From Trifolium pratense (Eukaryota; Streptophyta; Magnoliopsida; Fabales; Fabaceae), in the NCBI RefSeq assembly GCF_020283565.1, contig NC_060064.1:15520337-15584336 (forward strand): 64,000 bases of DNA. The letters run 5' to 3'. Below the pieces are notes generated by a model that was given only the letters and a program-made list of their open reading frames with translations, ran no database searches and had not been told where the DNA came from. Below are positions 46,730 to 58,650 of the stretch, piece by piece. The position numbers and the translations under genes were made by a program. Each line of letters starts with the position of its first letter. Positions within the stretch are counted from its first letter, which is position 1.

Positions 46730-48028
46730 AGTAGCGGCAGTCTACGGGGAACAGTCTTGTAAATGTCCAACTTAATACTTGATTTTTGCAAAATTGGCAT
46801 TTTTTTTTAAATTGTTAAAGTTAGTGGCTAATTCTTAATATTAGATATTTTTTTGGCGAAATGTATCATTTAAGTTTATATTAGATTGATCATTTAAGTT
46901 TTTTAAATTTTATGTTTATATTACATTTAATTATTTAAGTTTTTTAAGTTATAAGTCCTTTAGATTTTTTAATTAATAAATAAGTTTTTAAGTTTGTAAT
47001 TTTTAACATCAAGGTCTTAATTTTTAAGACTTGTCTGTTACAAACGTAAAACTTAAATGAACTATATGATACAAACGTCTATGATACAAATGTAAAACTT
47101 AAATGAACTATACATGCATTTTGTTTTTCTTAAAGAACCTATAAGATACAAACACAATTCTAGACCTTTATTTTTAACTTCTTTCATTCTTAACAAAAAT
47201 CAGGTGAGCGATCCATCCCGCCGCGCAAAATTGGCATACTAGTGCCCTAAATTAACGAAATTTTACGTTAGTCTTTAGTTTTAAAAACGTCAATCACGTA
47301 GTCCATCTGTCATTTTTAATTAGTTGATAGAATTAACGTTGCTGACATACTATGTTATTTTCCACATGGCAAATCTCAAAGACTAAATTGAAACGTTTGA
47401 CTCGAATTACAAAGACACTAAATTGACATGTCAACAATTTGTGGGACCAAATTTAGACTTTTTTGTATTGTTTAAACCCCATTGGACAAGCAACCCTTTG
47501 TCTCCTTTTTCACTCTCTCAAAACACTGTTTCTTCCGTGTTTGCCCATTCATGTAGCTCATCCTATACCGCTTTGCTTGCATTTTTTTTATTCAATCAAC
47601 AAGATTTGTGCTCATTTCGATAGCTCTTCTGTGTTTGTGCTCATCCTATACCTTCATTAAATTGATAAATACTCTCCCTCTGTAACTTCAAATTTAGTGG
47701 GGCGTCTATGGAAAGCTAACTTGATTACGATCATTTTGGTACCGGTTTGGTGAATTATTGATCAAAATTGAGTTCTGTTCGAAACTTTGAAGTTGAGGCT
47801 CAGAAGCAGATTTTGTGCATAATTTGGGGTTGTAAAATTCCAGATTTTAAAATAGGAGGATAAAATTTCGATTTATTCAAAATAAGAGAGGTAAAACTGC
47901 ATTTAAGCCTTACTAAAATTAAAATATAGTACTATATAAGGAAAATAAAAATGCGAGTTTAGGAAGGAGCTAGAAAATAGCCATTGATTGCTTTAATAAA
48001 AAAAAAATAGCCATGACCTCTCCCGCTT
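46730..48028. other. Intergenic between divergent BPG2 and GNAT-BRCT genes
   Basis: It contains the BPG2 promoter side and AT-rich unassigned sequence. No ORF or repeat could be supported. Confidence 0.55.
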
Positions 48029-48029
48029 C

Positions 48030-48036
48030 TATAAAA
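48030..48036 (+). promoter_or_regulatory. TATA-like box of the GNAT-BRCT gene
   Basis: TATAAAA lies 43-49 bp before the ATG, implying a very short 5' UTR. An E2F-type word (TTTGGCGC on the minus strand) overlaps the start codon at 48080-48090. Confidence 0.4.
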
Positions 48037-48078
48037 TCGAAAAAGCAAACCCAAATTGAACACCAAAACAAAAAAAAC

Positions 48079-51000
48079 ATGGCGCCAAAACCAAAAAACT
48101 CCTCAATCTTCATCGGTGATTCATTCTTCAAACCCTAACATCATTCCCTTTTCGATTCCGATAACTGCATTTCTAATCTCATTCTTCTCATTTCACAGGT
48201 AACTGCCAAATTACTGTCGAAGCCACCACTTTCACCTGCAATTCCACTTCCAACGATCTCTTAATCACTCTCCCTCGTAGCGGAAAGATCAAAGTATCTG
48301 GTAATTTTGTCTTTTCTTCAATTAACAATGTTTCTATTTCTATTCATTTGATTCGATTTGCGATTAACAGTTTTTACTGTGTTTCTTTGATACAAGATGT
48401 TTCTGGTAACCATAAAAACGCTTCTGAAGAAACTGGTAAAAAAGTTATCTTTACATTCGATTCGTTGTATTATTCATTTGTGTGATTATAATGATTGTTA
48501 TTCGGCTAATATTTTTGTAGAACGAGAGTTTGTGTTGCTTAATCCTAAAGATGTTGATGATATTAGCAAAGGATACATTCAGGTAACACCCATTCATGGC
48601 TTATTTGTAATTTCTATGAAGAACGGACTCAGTGATCAAAATGTAATGTCTTTAATGTCTCATTGATCAACATTGTTGTTTCGACACATCTTTAACCCTT
48701 GTAAATATGTATGTTTTTAAGGAGTAAAGAAAAAATTAATAATTTTGGGACACTTGCCCGCATGTGTTGTACGAGTGTCTTACAAGTGTCATACACCAAT
48801 CCAAAGAGTGTTAGAGTAAAGAAAAAAATGATTTTATTTGGACACCTGCCTGAGTTGTCCGGCTCCGACACGTGTCGTGTTGGACACCACAACACCCTTA
48901 ATCATAGATGTATCCGTGCTTATAGTTATGTATAAATCTAGAAATTTTAAAAAAATTAATGCTTTGAATGTAAATTGATGGGTTTGCAGGAAGTATTAGA
49001 GATGTATATGACAGAGCTACCTGGAATGAATTATGCTGCGAATACTGGAAAGCAATCGAAGTTTCTTGAGAGATGTGTGACTAATGGGTAATAGATACTT
49101 TTCACTGTCTTTGCTTCTCCGCTGTGATCATAATGCACGCTAGATAGTTCACTAACTATGGTGATTTTAATAGATTATTTCTAAAGTATTAATTGTGTGT
49201 TCCTGCAGGAAATATCGAACACTACTTCTGAAGTCCAATTTGACCGGAGATTTAGGGAAGGTATTTGCTCGATGACTATAGAAGGCTCGTTTTATATTGG
49301 TGTTTTATGTTTGTGAGTCCATATTTTGGTCTTGTATTGTGCTGCGATAAATAATCTATGCTGCACTATCCCATAAATCAGTTAAAAGGACAATGCTTTG
49401 GTCCTAGTACATTTCCAAATTAAGTAGAGTCCGTGTCTATTTCTTAATCAGAAATCCTAACACTTTTTTTTTTGTACCAACCCTCTGGTTCCCCGGGGAA
49501 CAAGACCCCGGTAATCTCGAGTTCGGTCGTGAGGTAAATAAAGCTTGGCCAAGATTTGTTCCTACCAGGAACCAAACTCGGGTTATCCCGAACGATTCGC
49601 CCCCAAGATTCCGAGTCTTTGTGATTGTGTATCAAATTACATCATGTCTTTACGTTTAGTCATCATTGCATGCAGTGTTGATTCTACAAGCGGGTTGACA
49701 TCGTCTCAATAATAGCGCTGGTTGATCTTTGCTGATACTCTCTTTTTTCATCCTTTTTTCATCCTAGGACCATCCAGTTTAGAAATTCCTAGGACCATCC
49801 AGTTTAGAAATAAAAGAATACAATATTTTTGCTGCTTCATCTAATTTGAGCTAGAAAATAATGCATACCAGCGGATTTTAGAGAAATAAAAATAAATATC
49901 TATTTTAATTCACAACATCTTAAGTTACTACTGACTTTCATCATTTTACAGGTTATTGCTGCAATTACTTATCAAATCATCCCTGCAGATACCCAATATG
50001 CAGAGATCCCACTTGCAGCTGTCAATGCAATCTATCAACGGAAGGTCATCTACTGATCTTATATTTTATATATTCCAGTTTTTTTTTTTTTTTTTTGTTA
50101 TTTAAAATGTCTCCTCGAAAGACGACTGATAGCGCTATTAGGAAAAACTTCATATTAAGTCATGTTGAACGGAAATGGTCGCGAATGTCTAGTTATTTGG
50201 TCAGAGTTTCGATCGTTTTATTCTGCCTTCTATTGTTCTACAATGTCTTTATCTTCATTGATTCCGATCCTCTTTTTATGAGGTGGAAATTTACAATCAT
50301 CAACAGGGCTCTAAGCCTCATCTTTTTTCGACTCGGGTTCGAGGGTCTGGCCGCCTTGGCTATTGGCTTTATGGTGCGAGCACTATTCAGTGCCGGCGTC
50401 TTGAGTCAGTTTCAAGAAATTAACTTGCAATGGTCAACCACAGCAACATTCTTTTGGTTTTGCTTACGAAATTTTATATAAAGCTTCTGATTTAGTTCTA
50501 ATGTAATTTCCTTGTTTTTACTGGGTATAATGCAGTTAATTAGATACCTTCATGATGATATTCTAAGTAACCAGGGTTCGTGCAAGAGATATTTAGTGAA
50601 AACTTACATGGTCATTTTGTTTCCAAGGGCACCAATGTTTAGGAATTTACCTGAATTTTTCTTGTCAACTCCAGGATTATGCATGTTAAAGAAGTCTTAT
50701 GCCATGCAGTATTTAGATGTTCTTTTGATTTATTTGCATCTCAATCATTTTGAGCTGTAGCTACTTACATGAAATGTTAAGCCTTTTCGAATTCTCCTAC
50801 TCATGTCATCTGCAGCCTTTTTATATATATGGATAGGTGTTCACAATAAATAACTATAATTTACGGCTTCATATAAGGTTTCTTAGTTAGTTACTAGTTA
50901 ATATCCTGCAGGGTATTGGTCATCTGTTGTTTCTAGAGCTACGGAAGAGACTTCAGAATGTTGGCATTCGCTCCATTTTTTGTTGGGGAGACAAAGAATC

Positions 51001-54000
51001 TGAAGGATTTTGGCTTAAACAGGTAACGTCTAAACAAAAATTCTCTTGAGTCTTGGGTAGATCATAGTATTGAAGTATAGAAACTGAGAGAGAATTCATA
51101 GAGTGTAGATCTGAATTCTGAAATCTTTGATATACCGACTTAATGAAAAGAACCTGCTTACACCAGAATATATAGTCATAACAAACTGTAACTAACTCTA
51201 ACAGACTTTAGAAGTCTCTGGAATATACGGTGGATTGGGCTCAGGATAGCTTGTTCAATGCCACATTACAGAAGCTATACTACCGACAATACAGTATATC
51301 ATAAGTGAAGAAATATTCATTTTTGCAAGAATGATTTTAGTCTAGAGTTTTTCTACAGACAGCTGTTTATTATATGAATGATCATTCATTTTCAGTCTAA
51401 AATTTTCTATAGATTTGTGATCATCCTTGCAAGAATTCCATTGTGTTTGTTTTCTAGTTTTATCCGCTGCTAGAAAAACTTTACATTTATGCAAAGAGGC
51501 CAGTAAATATAGTAAGATAAAGATTTAATGATATTAATACAGTTTGCCGAATTTAGAAGCATGCATTTTATTCAGTAAAAGATGATTCTTTAGTTTGGGA
51601 TTATAACTTTCTTCAACAAAAATTGCAGGGTTTTTCATCAATAGCACAGGTGGATACAAAAGGTAGAGCCCGCAGGCTACCTGTAAAAGCTGATATTCGC
51701 AAAGCATTATGCTTTCCTGGTGGTTCGACTCTCATGATTTTACACCTAAGGAAGGAATTGTTGGAGGACAATTCTAACTCTGGGAAGTGTCTCCCCTCAC
51801 AGCCTCATCAGAATTCCTTTACACCTGCAATTGTTGAAAATGAGGGGCCTGAATCCTCAGGGGAACCACTCATTAATTTGAAAACTTCCCGTAGAACAGG
51901 CACAAATCAAAGTAAACCTAAGGCTTTGGTAAAAGTTGGAACTTCACGAGGACATGGAAAACTCAGTGGTAATTCATCAATCTCTCTCCCATACTCCCAA
52001 TCGAGATAATTTTCTATATTTTAATATTTTTGGCTGGTATTAGAAAAAGTAAATAAATATTTTATTATGACTATTAGGTATTTTATGCTATATTTTTTAT
52101 AAGTTGTGAATTCTTGGACAACGGACAGGATTTGACAGTCAGAATCCTAAGAACTGCTGCAATGACACTGTTGCTTCTGCCAGAGCAAATGATGATAGAC
52201 AAACAAGTGGTGCAGATTGTTCCCAGGATGGAAATAATGCTAATGTAGCAAATTGTTCTCAATCTACAAAAGTTGCAAAGAGGGCCTGGGAAGCTTCTTC
52301 ATCCTCGTTGAAATCAAAGAGAGTGAGAGGAAGCCAGATAGCTGACTGTCATTCAGATTCTAGCTGGGGTTTTGTCTCAGAGGCTGATAGGACCAATCCT
52401 TGTTCTTTGGAAGCCCCTCATTGCAATACTGCAATTACAGAGAACTCAACAAAATGTATTGGAGACCATATGCATGTAGAAGCTCCCCTCAGCCTAAAAC
52501 TGCAATCAACTAAACAATGCTTTAGAATCATGTTGATGAATATCACTGATGATGCTAAGAAAACACAGCTTGCAAAGGTTTGTGATGAGTAACATTTGTT
52601 TTCTTTCTTAAACTGTAGTTTTTATTTAGAGACCTGGTCTCTACGTTTTGACTGTAACGCTCTTTCTTTTTAAGGTTTGGTTTACTGCAGATAGTAGGAA
52701 AATAATAGGGGATCTGATTTTTCGTTTCCTATTTTTTTTTTCTTTTCATAGATCCTGGCAATTAATGTAAATACTGGGGTCTAGATTTCATAATGATTTG
52801 TTTTACATATAGGTGATTGAAGACCTTGGTGGCACTATTGCCTCTGATGGAAGCACAACCACACATGTTGTCACAGGACAAGTGAGAAAAACTCTGAATT
52901 TCTGTACCGCCCTCTGTTCCGGGTAGGTTCAAAACTTCCAAAATGTCAGCCATCCTAATTTTAAACTGAAATTTTATTTATAATTGAAATAAAGTTTTAA
53001 TTGTATTAAAATTTGCAGATAATTGAAATCTTGGCATCTCTTGGTGTTTTAATAAATTTTTTGAAGTGCATTTCCCTAATCTCTAGAGTTATGAATTTTG
53101 CTCATGTTTCTATACTACTACTGCCAGATAATTGATTTGTAATTTATAAAGAATATTATTTTTGCGCTATTTAAAGCTAACTTACGATCTTTGCCAGAGT
53201 CATTATTTATTGCAAACCTTATATTTTTGAATCGTCAGTTTTCCGCAAAATATCAGTTGTATGCAATCTGTCAAACTCTAGATGTTTGAGTAGATTAATT
53301 TGGGTCTGGTCATTTAAGAACTCATTTGAGTTTGGGAAATATTATACCAGTTTTTTAATTTCAAATTTACCATTCAAATGTGCCAAAAGGTAGCGGTCCA
53401 TAACTTAGAATTGAGAATGTTGTTGGTTCCACAGAACATGATTAGTGGAAGTACAGTACTAGATTTACCGTGTAATTTCATAGGATCAATGTCATCTACC
53501 AATTTATTGTTTTCGGTGTTCATTACTCATTTTAATCAAGTTAAATAAGTAAAACACATGCAACAATATTGGAAGTTGGAGTGTTGGACATTGGATGAAA
53601 ACTGTGCGCCAGTTGCAGTCTTTTTGGAGTGTCTAGCTATTGAGGGACACAAGTGATGGTGCAGTTTAGTTGTTAACGGATGGAATAAACTGAATAAGTA
53701 ACTAGTGAAGGCTATTTATTGTAAGATGGATACTTACAGCAAGCTTAACCTTTTTTCTGATGATTAATGGATGCTTTCAAATGAATCCTTTTCTTGGTAT
53801 GGTATTAGTAATTCATTTTCCACTAAACATGACATTATTTCATATTCAATATCATACCCAACTCAATAAAATGCAAAACAGCATCCTTTGGATGATTAAT
53901 TGATCCTAAAAAGATAAACAAAACCAAAGTGCTGATATTGTTTTATATTTTTATTCTTGTGAAGTTGTTCTTATTATCCACTAATAATAAATGCCCTACC

Positions 54001-55045
54001 ACATTCTTAAATGCATTCCTTGTTTTGATTATTTATAAATTATAACAAGGATATATTGTTAACTACACAGTGCTTGGGTGGTATCATCAAGTTGGTTAAA
54101 AGAAAGTTTTCGGAAAGGCAGATTTGTTGGTAAGATGGATCAAACTGTCTTGTCTATATTGAGTTATTATTCAGGTTGCTAACACAATCTTAAAAATGAA
54201 TATGCAGATGAATCACCTCACATTCTGAATGATAAGGATTATTTGTTGAAGTATAATTCAGATTTAAGAAGTGCAGTTTTCCGAGCAAAAGCTTGTCCCC
54301 GTGCTTTGTTTAAGGGGTATAATATATGTATTGCAGCTAATGTTGGAACTTCTGCAAAAACTCTGTCTGCTATTGTTAGGTCTGCTGGTGGTAATGTAAG
54401 TTTTATTTTTCTGGAATTTAAATGTTAACACCCCTTCATCGATGGTTGGTGTATTACTTTTAAAAAAATGCATGACAGAAAGTAAAAAACACCAATTCTA
54501 AGAACGGAGGGTGTATACCCTATGTTGGGGGAGATAACTAAAAAATCTGTAAAGCAATTAAAGACAAATACTAGGGTATTAAGTAAAGATATTTTAGTCC
54601 AAATATAAATCAATTTACTTTTCCTTTATGCCAAACATGTACTTCTTAGTTTTTGTTTGTGCTCCAAGCTATTTTTAATTAGAGAAATGAATTCAATAAT
54701 CATATCAAGAGTCATTTATGTTGCATCTTGGATGCATTTTCTCCTGATACATCTTTATTCACATCACTGTAACACATCTACGCACATTCTGTTTTCCTTT
54801 TTTCTTTCGGAAACTGAGGCTCACTGGTTAACAAATTTCATTAATTCTTGTATTAGGTTATTAGTGGACTCGAAAAAGTAAATGAAGGATCAACAACAAT
54901 CTTTGTGACTTGTGAAGAAGATATTGAAGAAGCAATCATGGCTTCAAAGAAAGGTATAAGGACTTTCAGCAGTGAGTGGTTTATGAACTGTGTCATGAGA
55001 CAAGAGCTTGACTTGGAAGCCCCCCAATTAATAGAGTCCTTATGA
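48079..55045 (+). CDS. GNAT-like plus tandem-BRCT protein, 14 exons
   Basis: Exons: 48079-48115, 48199-48300, 48397-48435, 48521-48582, 48990-49087, 49209-49260, 49952-50044, 50912-51022, 51629-51968, 52129-52577, 52813-52922, 54071-54129, 54208-54395, 54857-55045. All join in phase to 642 residues ending QLIESL. Residues about 60-215 look like an N-acetyltransferase fold, with an acetyl-CoA loop-like QRKGIGHLLF (159-168) and GFWLKQGF. Residues 215-440 are a polar Ser-rich linker with basic patches. The C-terminus has two BRCT repeats (about 445-520 and 545-640; AWVVSSSWLKESF and TFSSEWFMNCV). Tandem BRCTs usually bind phosphoproteins in DNA-damage signalling. Whether the GNAT part is catalytic is unknown. 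The intron-7 donor GTCATC is weak. I recall a similar Arabidopsis gene annotated only as N-acetyltransferase. Confidence 0.88.
49455..49645 (-). mobile_element. Dispersed repeat in intron 6 of the GNAT-BRCT gene
   Basis: A GC-richer block with GGTTCCCCGGGGAAC (a palindrome) and AACCCGAGTTTGGTTCCTGG on the minus strand, next to a T-run at low coordinates (a reverse A-tail). It could be a retroposed SINE-like element. Class unresolved. Confidence 0.45.
50107..50481 (+). CDS. Unidentified membrane-like ORF inside intron 7
   Basis: From ATG 50107 the frame encodes about 124 residues: a basic N-terminus (MSPRKTTDSAIRKN), a hydrophobic stretch (VSIVLFCLLLFYNVFIFI) and a second one (LEGL-like AALAIGFMVRALFSAG). 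Base composition is richer in GC than the intron around it. A run of about 20 T (50076-50094) lies just upstream, as a minus-strand retroposed insert would leave. I do not recognise the protein. It may be a captured gene piece, a real nested gene, or chance. It does not join the host gene frame. Confidence 0.25.
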   Translation: MSPRKTTDSAIRKNFILSHVERKWSRMSSYLVRVSIVLFCLLLFYNVFIFIDSDPLFMRWKFTIINRALSLIFFRLGFEGLAALAIGFMVRALFSAGVLSQFQEINLQWSTTATFFWFCLRNFI

Positions 55046-55199
55046 AGATATTAACATTCATTTTGGTATGTATAGAAGAATATTTATGTTTCATCTAAAA
55101 TTTAAATAAATGACTACTTTTTTTTTAGCACAATAAGAGCTTGTTAGCAAGCATGTTCTTTGCATGGAGGATGGTTTACTGGATTAAATCTCAAACTAG

Positions 55200-55500
55200 G
55201 TTTCAAAAGATACTGTAATTGGGCATATGTTAGCTTTTGCAATGATTTTTTCGATTGGAAAACGTATAATATCCATTTGTCAAGGATCAAAAGACTAGGT
55301 TTTTCAATTTTCACAAATTTCTTCAAAATATTGGCAACAAAGAGGGAATAGAGCCTCCACATAGATTCCTCTATCAGCTCCCATGGCAAGTCCAGATCTA
55401 ACAGTTTTAACCTCTTAAGCAGCCCATCTTCAAAGGCAACCTCACAAAAAGGGTTTATTGGCGTTTTCAAGTTTTGGGTCACCACCCATCTCTTTAAAAA
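55200..55500 (-). pseudogene. ETFB: ETF-beta (electron transfer flavoprotein) pseudogene fragment
   Basis: On the minus strand VTQNLKTPINPFCEVAFED is close to the TQNVKxSxNPFCEIALEE segment of ETF-beta. In another frame SGLAMGADRGIYVE matches the TGLAMGADRGIHVE motif. The first frame then resumes with LYSLFVANILKKFVKIEKPS and LLIL, matching LYPLxVAKIxKxLVEIEKPGLLIL. Segments are closer together than in the real protein and in different frames, so there are internal deletions and frameshifts. Lack of introns suggests a processed copy. The functional protein works in mitochondrial amino-acid/fatty-acid oxidation; this copy is dead. It lies tail to tail with the GNAT-BRCT gene. Confidence 0.72.
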
Positions 55501-56170
55501 TCATGTATTTTTCAGCGAAAATTGCAAACTTATAGTGCAGCAGAAAGGGTACCCATTTTAGTGTTCATGAATCATAGTATTAGTTAATAATTAACCTATA
55601 ACAAGATTAGTAGAATTGGTACTCTCTAGTTGAAAAGTTGACTTTTGCTTATAATTAAGGATGAATGGTACATGTTATAATAATTTGGAAAACCATAAAA
55701 TTATCCTAAAAGCAAGAAAGAGATTTGTCATTATTAAGGTTGAAATATTTATATAATTTTTTCAACTTAAAATAGTAACACGTAAATGATCCATGTTAAT
55801 GTCAACGCTACGATAGTAAGTGTAAATTATTTTATGCCTAACTTTGATAGTATAAATACCACCTTATGACTCATGTAAATGCATACTTGACTAGTAATAT
55901 GAAATCATATCCAAACATTTTCATTCTCCTCAACATTTCCTTAATCAATAAAACACATATTTGTAATATTATAACTGATTAAATATTAACAAAGAATACT
56001 TAAATATCTAATTCTCTCAACGGTTGTTAAGATATTAAAGGAGTTATAATAAAATCCAATTAGATTAAAAGGGATTATCAATGCACCAAAGTAATGCTAT
56101 ATTGCCACCTGAAGTCTACTTTATATTCCTGTGTTAATAAACTAAGCATAAAATAAGAGTTTTCAAAGTG
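55500..56170. other. Intergenic, no gene seen
   Basis: AT-rich with no supported feature. Confidence 0.6.
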
Positions 56171-56176
56171 TTAAAC

Positions 56177-56655
56177 ACTATTCAGTTCCTCTTGTTCTGA
56201 AACCACGAATTCAATGTATTCATTGAGCATCAAAAGATTTTTCGTTAAATCGAACTCACTTTGTTATAAAAGCTGGAATAACTTAAAGAATCAGAAGCAT
56301 TTTTACAAGCGAGTATTACAACATAAACAAGTTCAAAGTCCCACATTGTTAGCGCTTAGTACAAATCAATTGTTTATATACTCAACGCGTAGAGCAACGA
56401 ACACGATCTTACTTGAACAGGATTTGTTCTATAGGATTGTACTACTGTGTCCTTGATTTCTAAGGAGACAGGAACATACGTCTGGTGGATGAACCACGAT
56501 CGTGTTATCAGAGCGTGATTAACAGCCTGGATGAAGTCTCGTCTGTGAGACCTCAACCTTCGCTGTGGAGGATCGTTCTTGGCCAGTTTCAACTGACCGG
56601 GGTGGTCACACGGTGGTCTGACAGACTCAACATTTTTTTTTTGTAAAACGGCATC
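56177..56655 (+). repeat. Unnamed dispersed repeat, copy 1 of 2
   Basis: It matches 62877-63247 in the same orientation across most of its length: ACTATTCAGTTCCTCTTGTT, AAAGTCCCACAT(T/C)GTTAGCGC, ACGATCTTACTTGAACAGGA, ACATACGTCTGGTGGATGAA, CGCTGTGGAGGATCGTTCTT. About 70 bp near 56262-56330 is present only here. No terminal repeats were recognised. Confidence 0.85.
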
Positions 56656-57049
56656 GTTTTCAAGAACCCTAAGAGAGACAAAATCCGCTAATTGAAAACT
56701 CTAATTTTTCCCCCAAATAAATTTTATGAATTTTAATTAATATTGGGAATAATAATAATCTGTTGCAGGTTATGAAACTATTTTTTATGCTATCACATCA
56801 CTTTGAAGAAAAATGATAGCATTACACTTAGCATCTTGCTTTTACTGTTGTTAGCTATTTGCATTTTGAACATAAATGGATTCGTCATCACATTCAGCTT
56901 CTGTTGCAGGAATTGATGATTCTATGCAACATCTGAACAGCTTAACTTCAATGTCGTAAATTTTTCCGCCAGTGGTCTTGTTGTGGAGCTTGACAACATA
57001 TGGTTAATTAAATTGGCAGAAATGTGCAACATCCCAGTTCCTATGGAGG

Positions 57050-57185
57050 TTGTAAAGTGAGTATTTTACCAAACTCATTCATGAATCCATCATTTTGACA
57101 ATGCACTGGTTTTCAACAAATCCTTGAAACTCAACTTTGAAAAGATATATGATATAACACAATCAGGTAACTCATTGTTGAGCAT
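57050..57185 (-). pseudogene. F-box protein N-terminal remnant
   Basis: ATG at 57185 begins MLNNELPDCVISYIFSKLSF then KDLLKTSALSK, a clear F-box of the plant F-box/LRR/FBD type. The next codon, where the family has Arg before Trp, is TGA. A second TGA follows four codons later, where the family has Trp. No LRR region is found beyond. Both stops are single transitions, so the piece is a decayed relic. Confidence 0.8.
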
Positions 57186-57379
57186 TTTACTCTTCTTCGT
57201 AGTTGCTGCAACCTGCAACCAATAACAAAGACACATCAAACTTCTCTTTTTTATGATCATTGATGTTTCTTTTTGTAGTGTTTTCACTTATTTGGATCAT
57301 TCTTAGTTATGTTTATACACCGTGTATTTATATATTTTATTTTTAATTTAATTTTTTATTAAAATATTCCGCCAGCTTA

Positions 57380-58650
57380 ACTTCAATTCCTCATCACTTC
57401 TTATTCCTTCTAGAATAAACTCTCCGCACTTTTGGCTTTGGACCATAGTCAAGGCCCATTTCCTCATTCACATTCCTATCAACACCCTCCTCCATAATAA
57501 CAGCCTTGTCCTCAAGGCTAAATTGAGGAAACTAACCTCGTATCATATCATCATCTTCCCATGCATCTATTGATTTATTCTTCCACTGAACAAGGCTTTG
57601 AGATATTGTTAACCCATCCTTCACTGTTAACCTAGATCCCAATACCTTTTCAGGGTACACATCATCATTAGGAGATATATCTAACTCTTTAGGGAGTTCA
57701 CCTTGGACTTGATAATTCCCAATTGCTTTCTTCATTGAGGAGACATGGAAAACTGGATGTATTTTTTATTGAGGGGGTAAAGCTAACTTATAAGCAATTG
57801 CTCCCACCCTCTCTATTATCTGAAAAGACCCATAATAACGAGCAACCAACTTCTGATAAATTCTTTTAACTACAGATTGTTGTCTGTGAGGTCTCAGCTT
57901 AAGAAAAACCCATTCTCCTACTTCAAATTGCACATGTTTCCTTTTTTTTATCAGCTTGTTTCTTCATTTGCTGTTGAGCTCTTAGCAGATGCATTTTTAA
58001 TTGATTCAGAGCTTCATCTCTTTCACTAAGTTCAAGTGCCACTGCTTCTACTTTTGTTTCATTACTCAGAAACCTCACAATAGTTGGAGGTGGTCTGCCA
58101 TACACAACTTCAAAAGGTGTTTTATTAATTGAGATATGATATGTAGAGTTATACCAATATTTAGCCCATGACAGCCAATGAGACCAAGACTTAGGTTGTT
58201 CAGATGCAAAACACCTCAGATATCCTTCCAAGCACCTGTTTATCACTTCAGTTTGCCCATCTGTTTCTGGATGATAAGCACTTAGCACTGCTCATTTTGA
58301 GATTAGTTCCTTGCAGCTTGAACAATTCCATCCAGAAATGACTCGTAAAAATTGGATCTCTATCACTAATAATAGAACAAGGAATTCCATGCAGCCTGAC
58401 TGCTTCTTTGACAAACAATTCAGCTATAGTTTTGGCATTGTAAGGATGTTTAAGTAAAATGAAATGACTGTACTTTGACAACCTATCCACTACAACTATA
58501 ATTGCTTCATACCTTTTAGATTTAGGAAGACAAGTGATAAAATCAATAGATAAATCCTCCCAAATAGCATTGGGAATTGGTAAAGGTTGTAAAAGACCTC
58601 CTGGACTAGTAGCTGAATGTTTCTGTCTTTGGCACACATCACAAGACTCT
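57380..58650 (-). pseudogene. Ty3/gypsy integrase to chromo-like region, broken
   Basis: On the minus strand: an integrase zinc-region end (CDVCQRQKHS), integrase core with DFITCLPKS and ISDRDPIF (58637 downward), then AYHPETDGQTEVINRCLEGY and NKTPFEVVYGRPP, then a C-terminal chromovirus-like part (57735-57532, GELPKELDISPND...WKN). Three breaks separate the frames: a 7 bp tandem duplication near 58278, an extra A in the A8 run near 57942-57949, and an in-frame TAA near 57762. RT, protease and Gag are missing. No LTR was identified. It is an old, dead fragment. Confidence 0.9.

Noticed and set aside
56953..57062. Possible frame with LVVELDNIWLIKLAEM
   Set aside because: Short, no recognised family, and not linked to the F-box relic in frame or strand.
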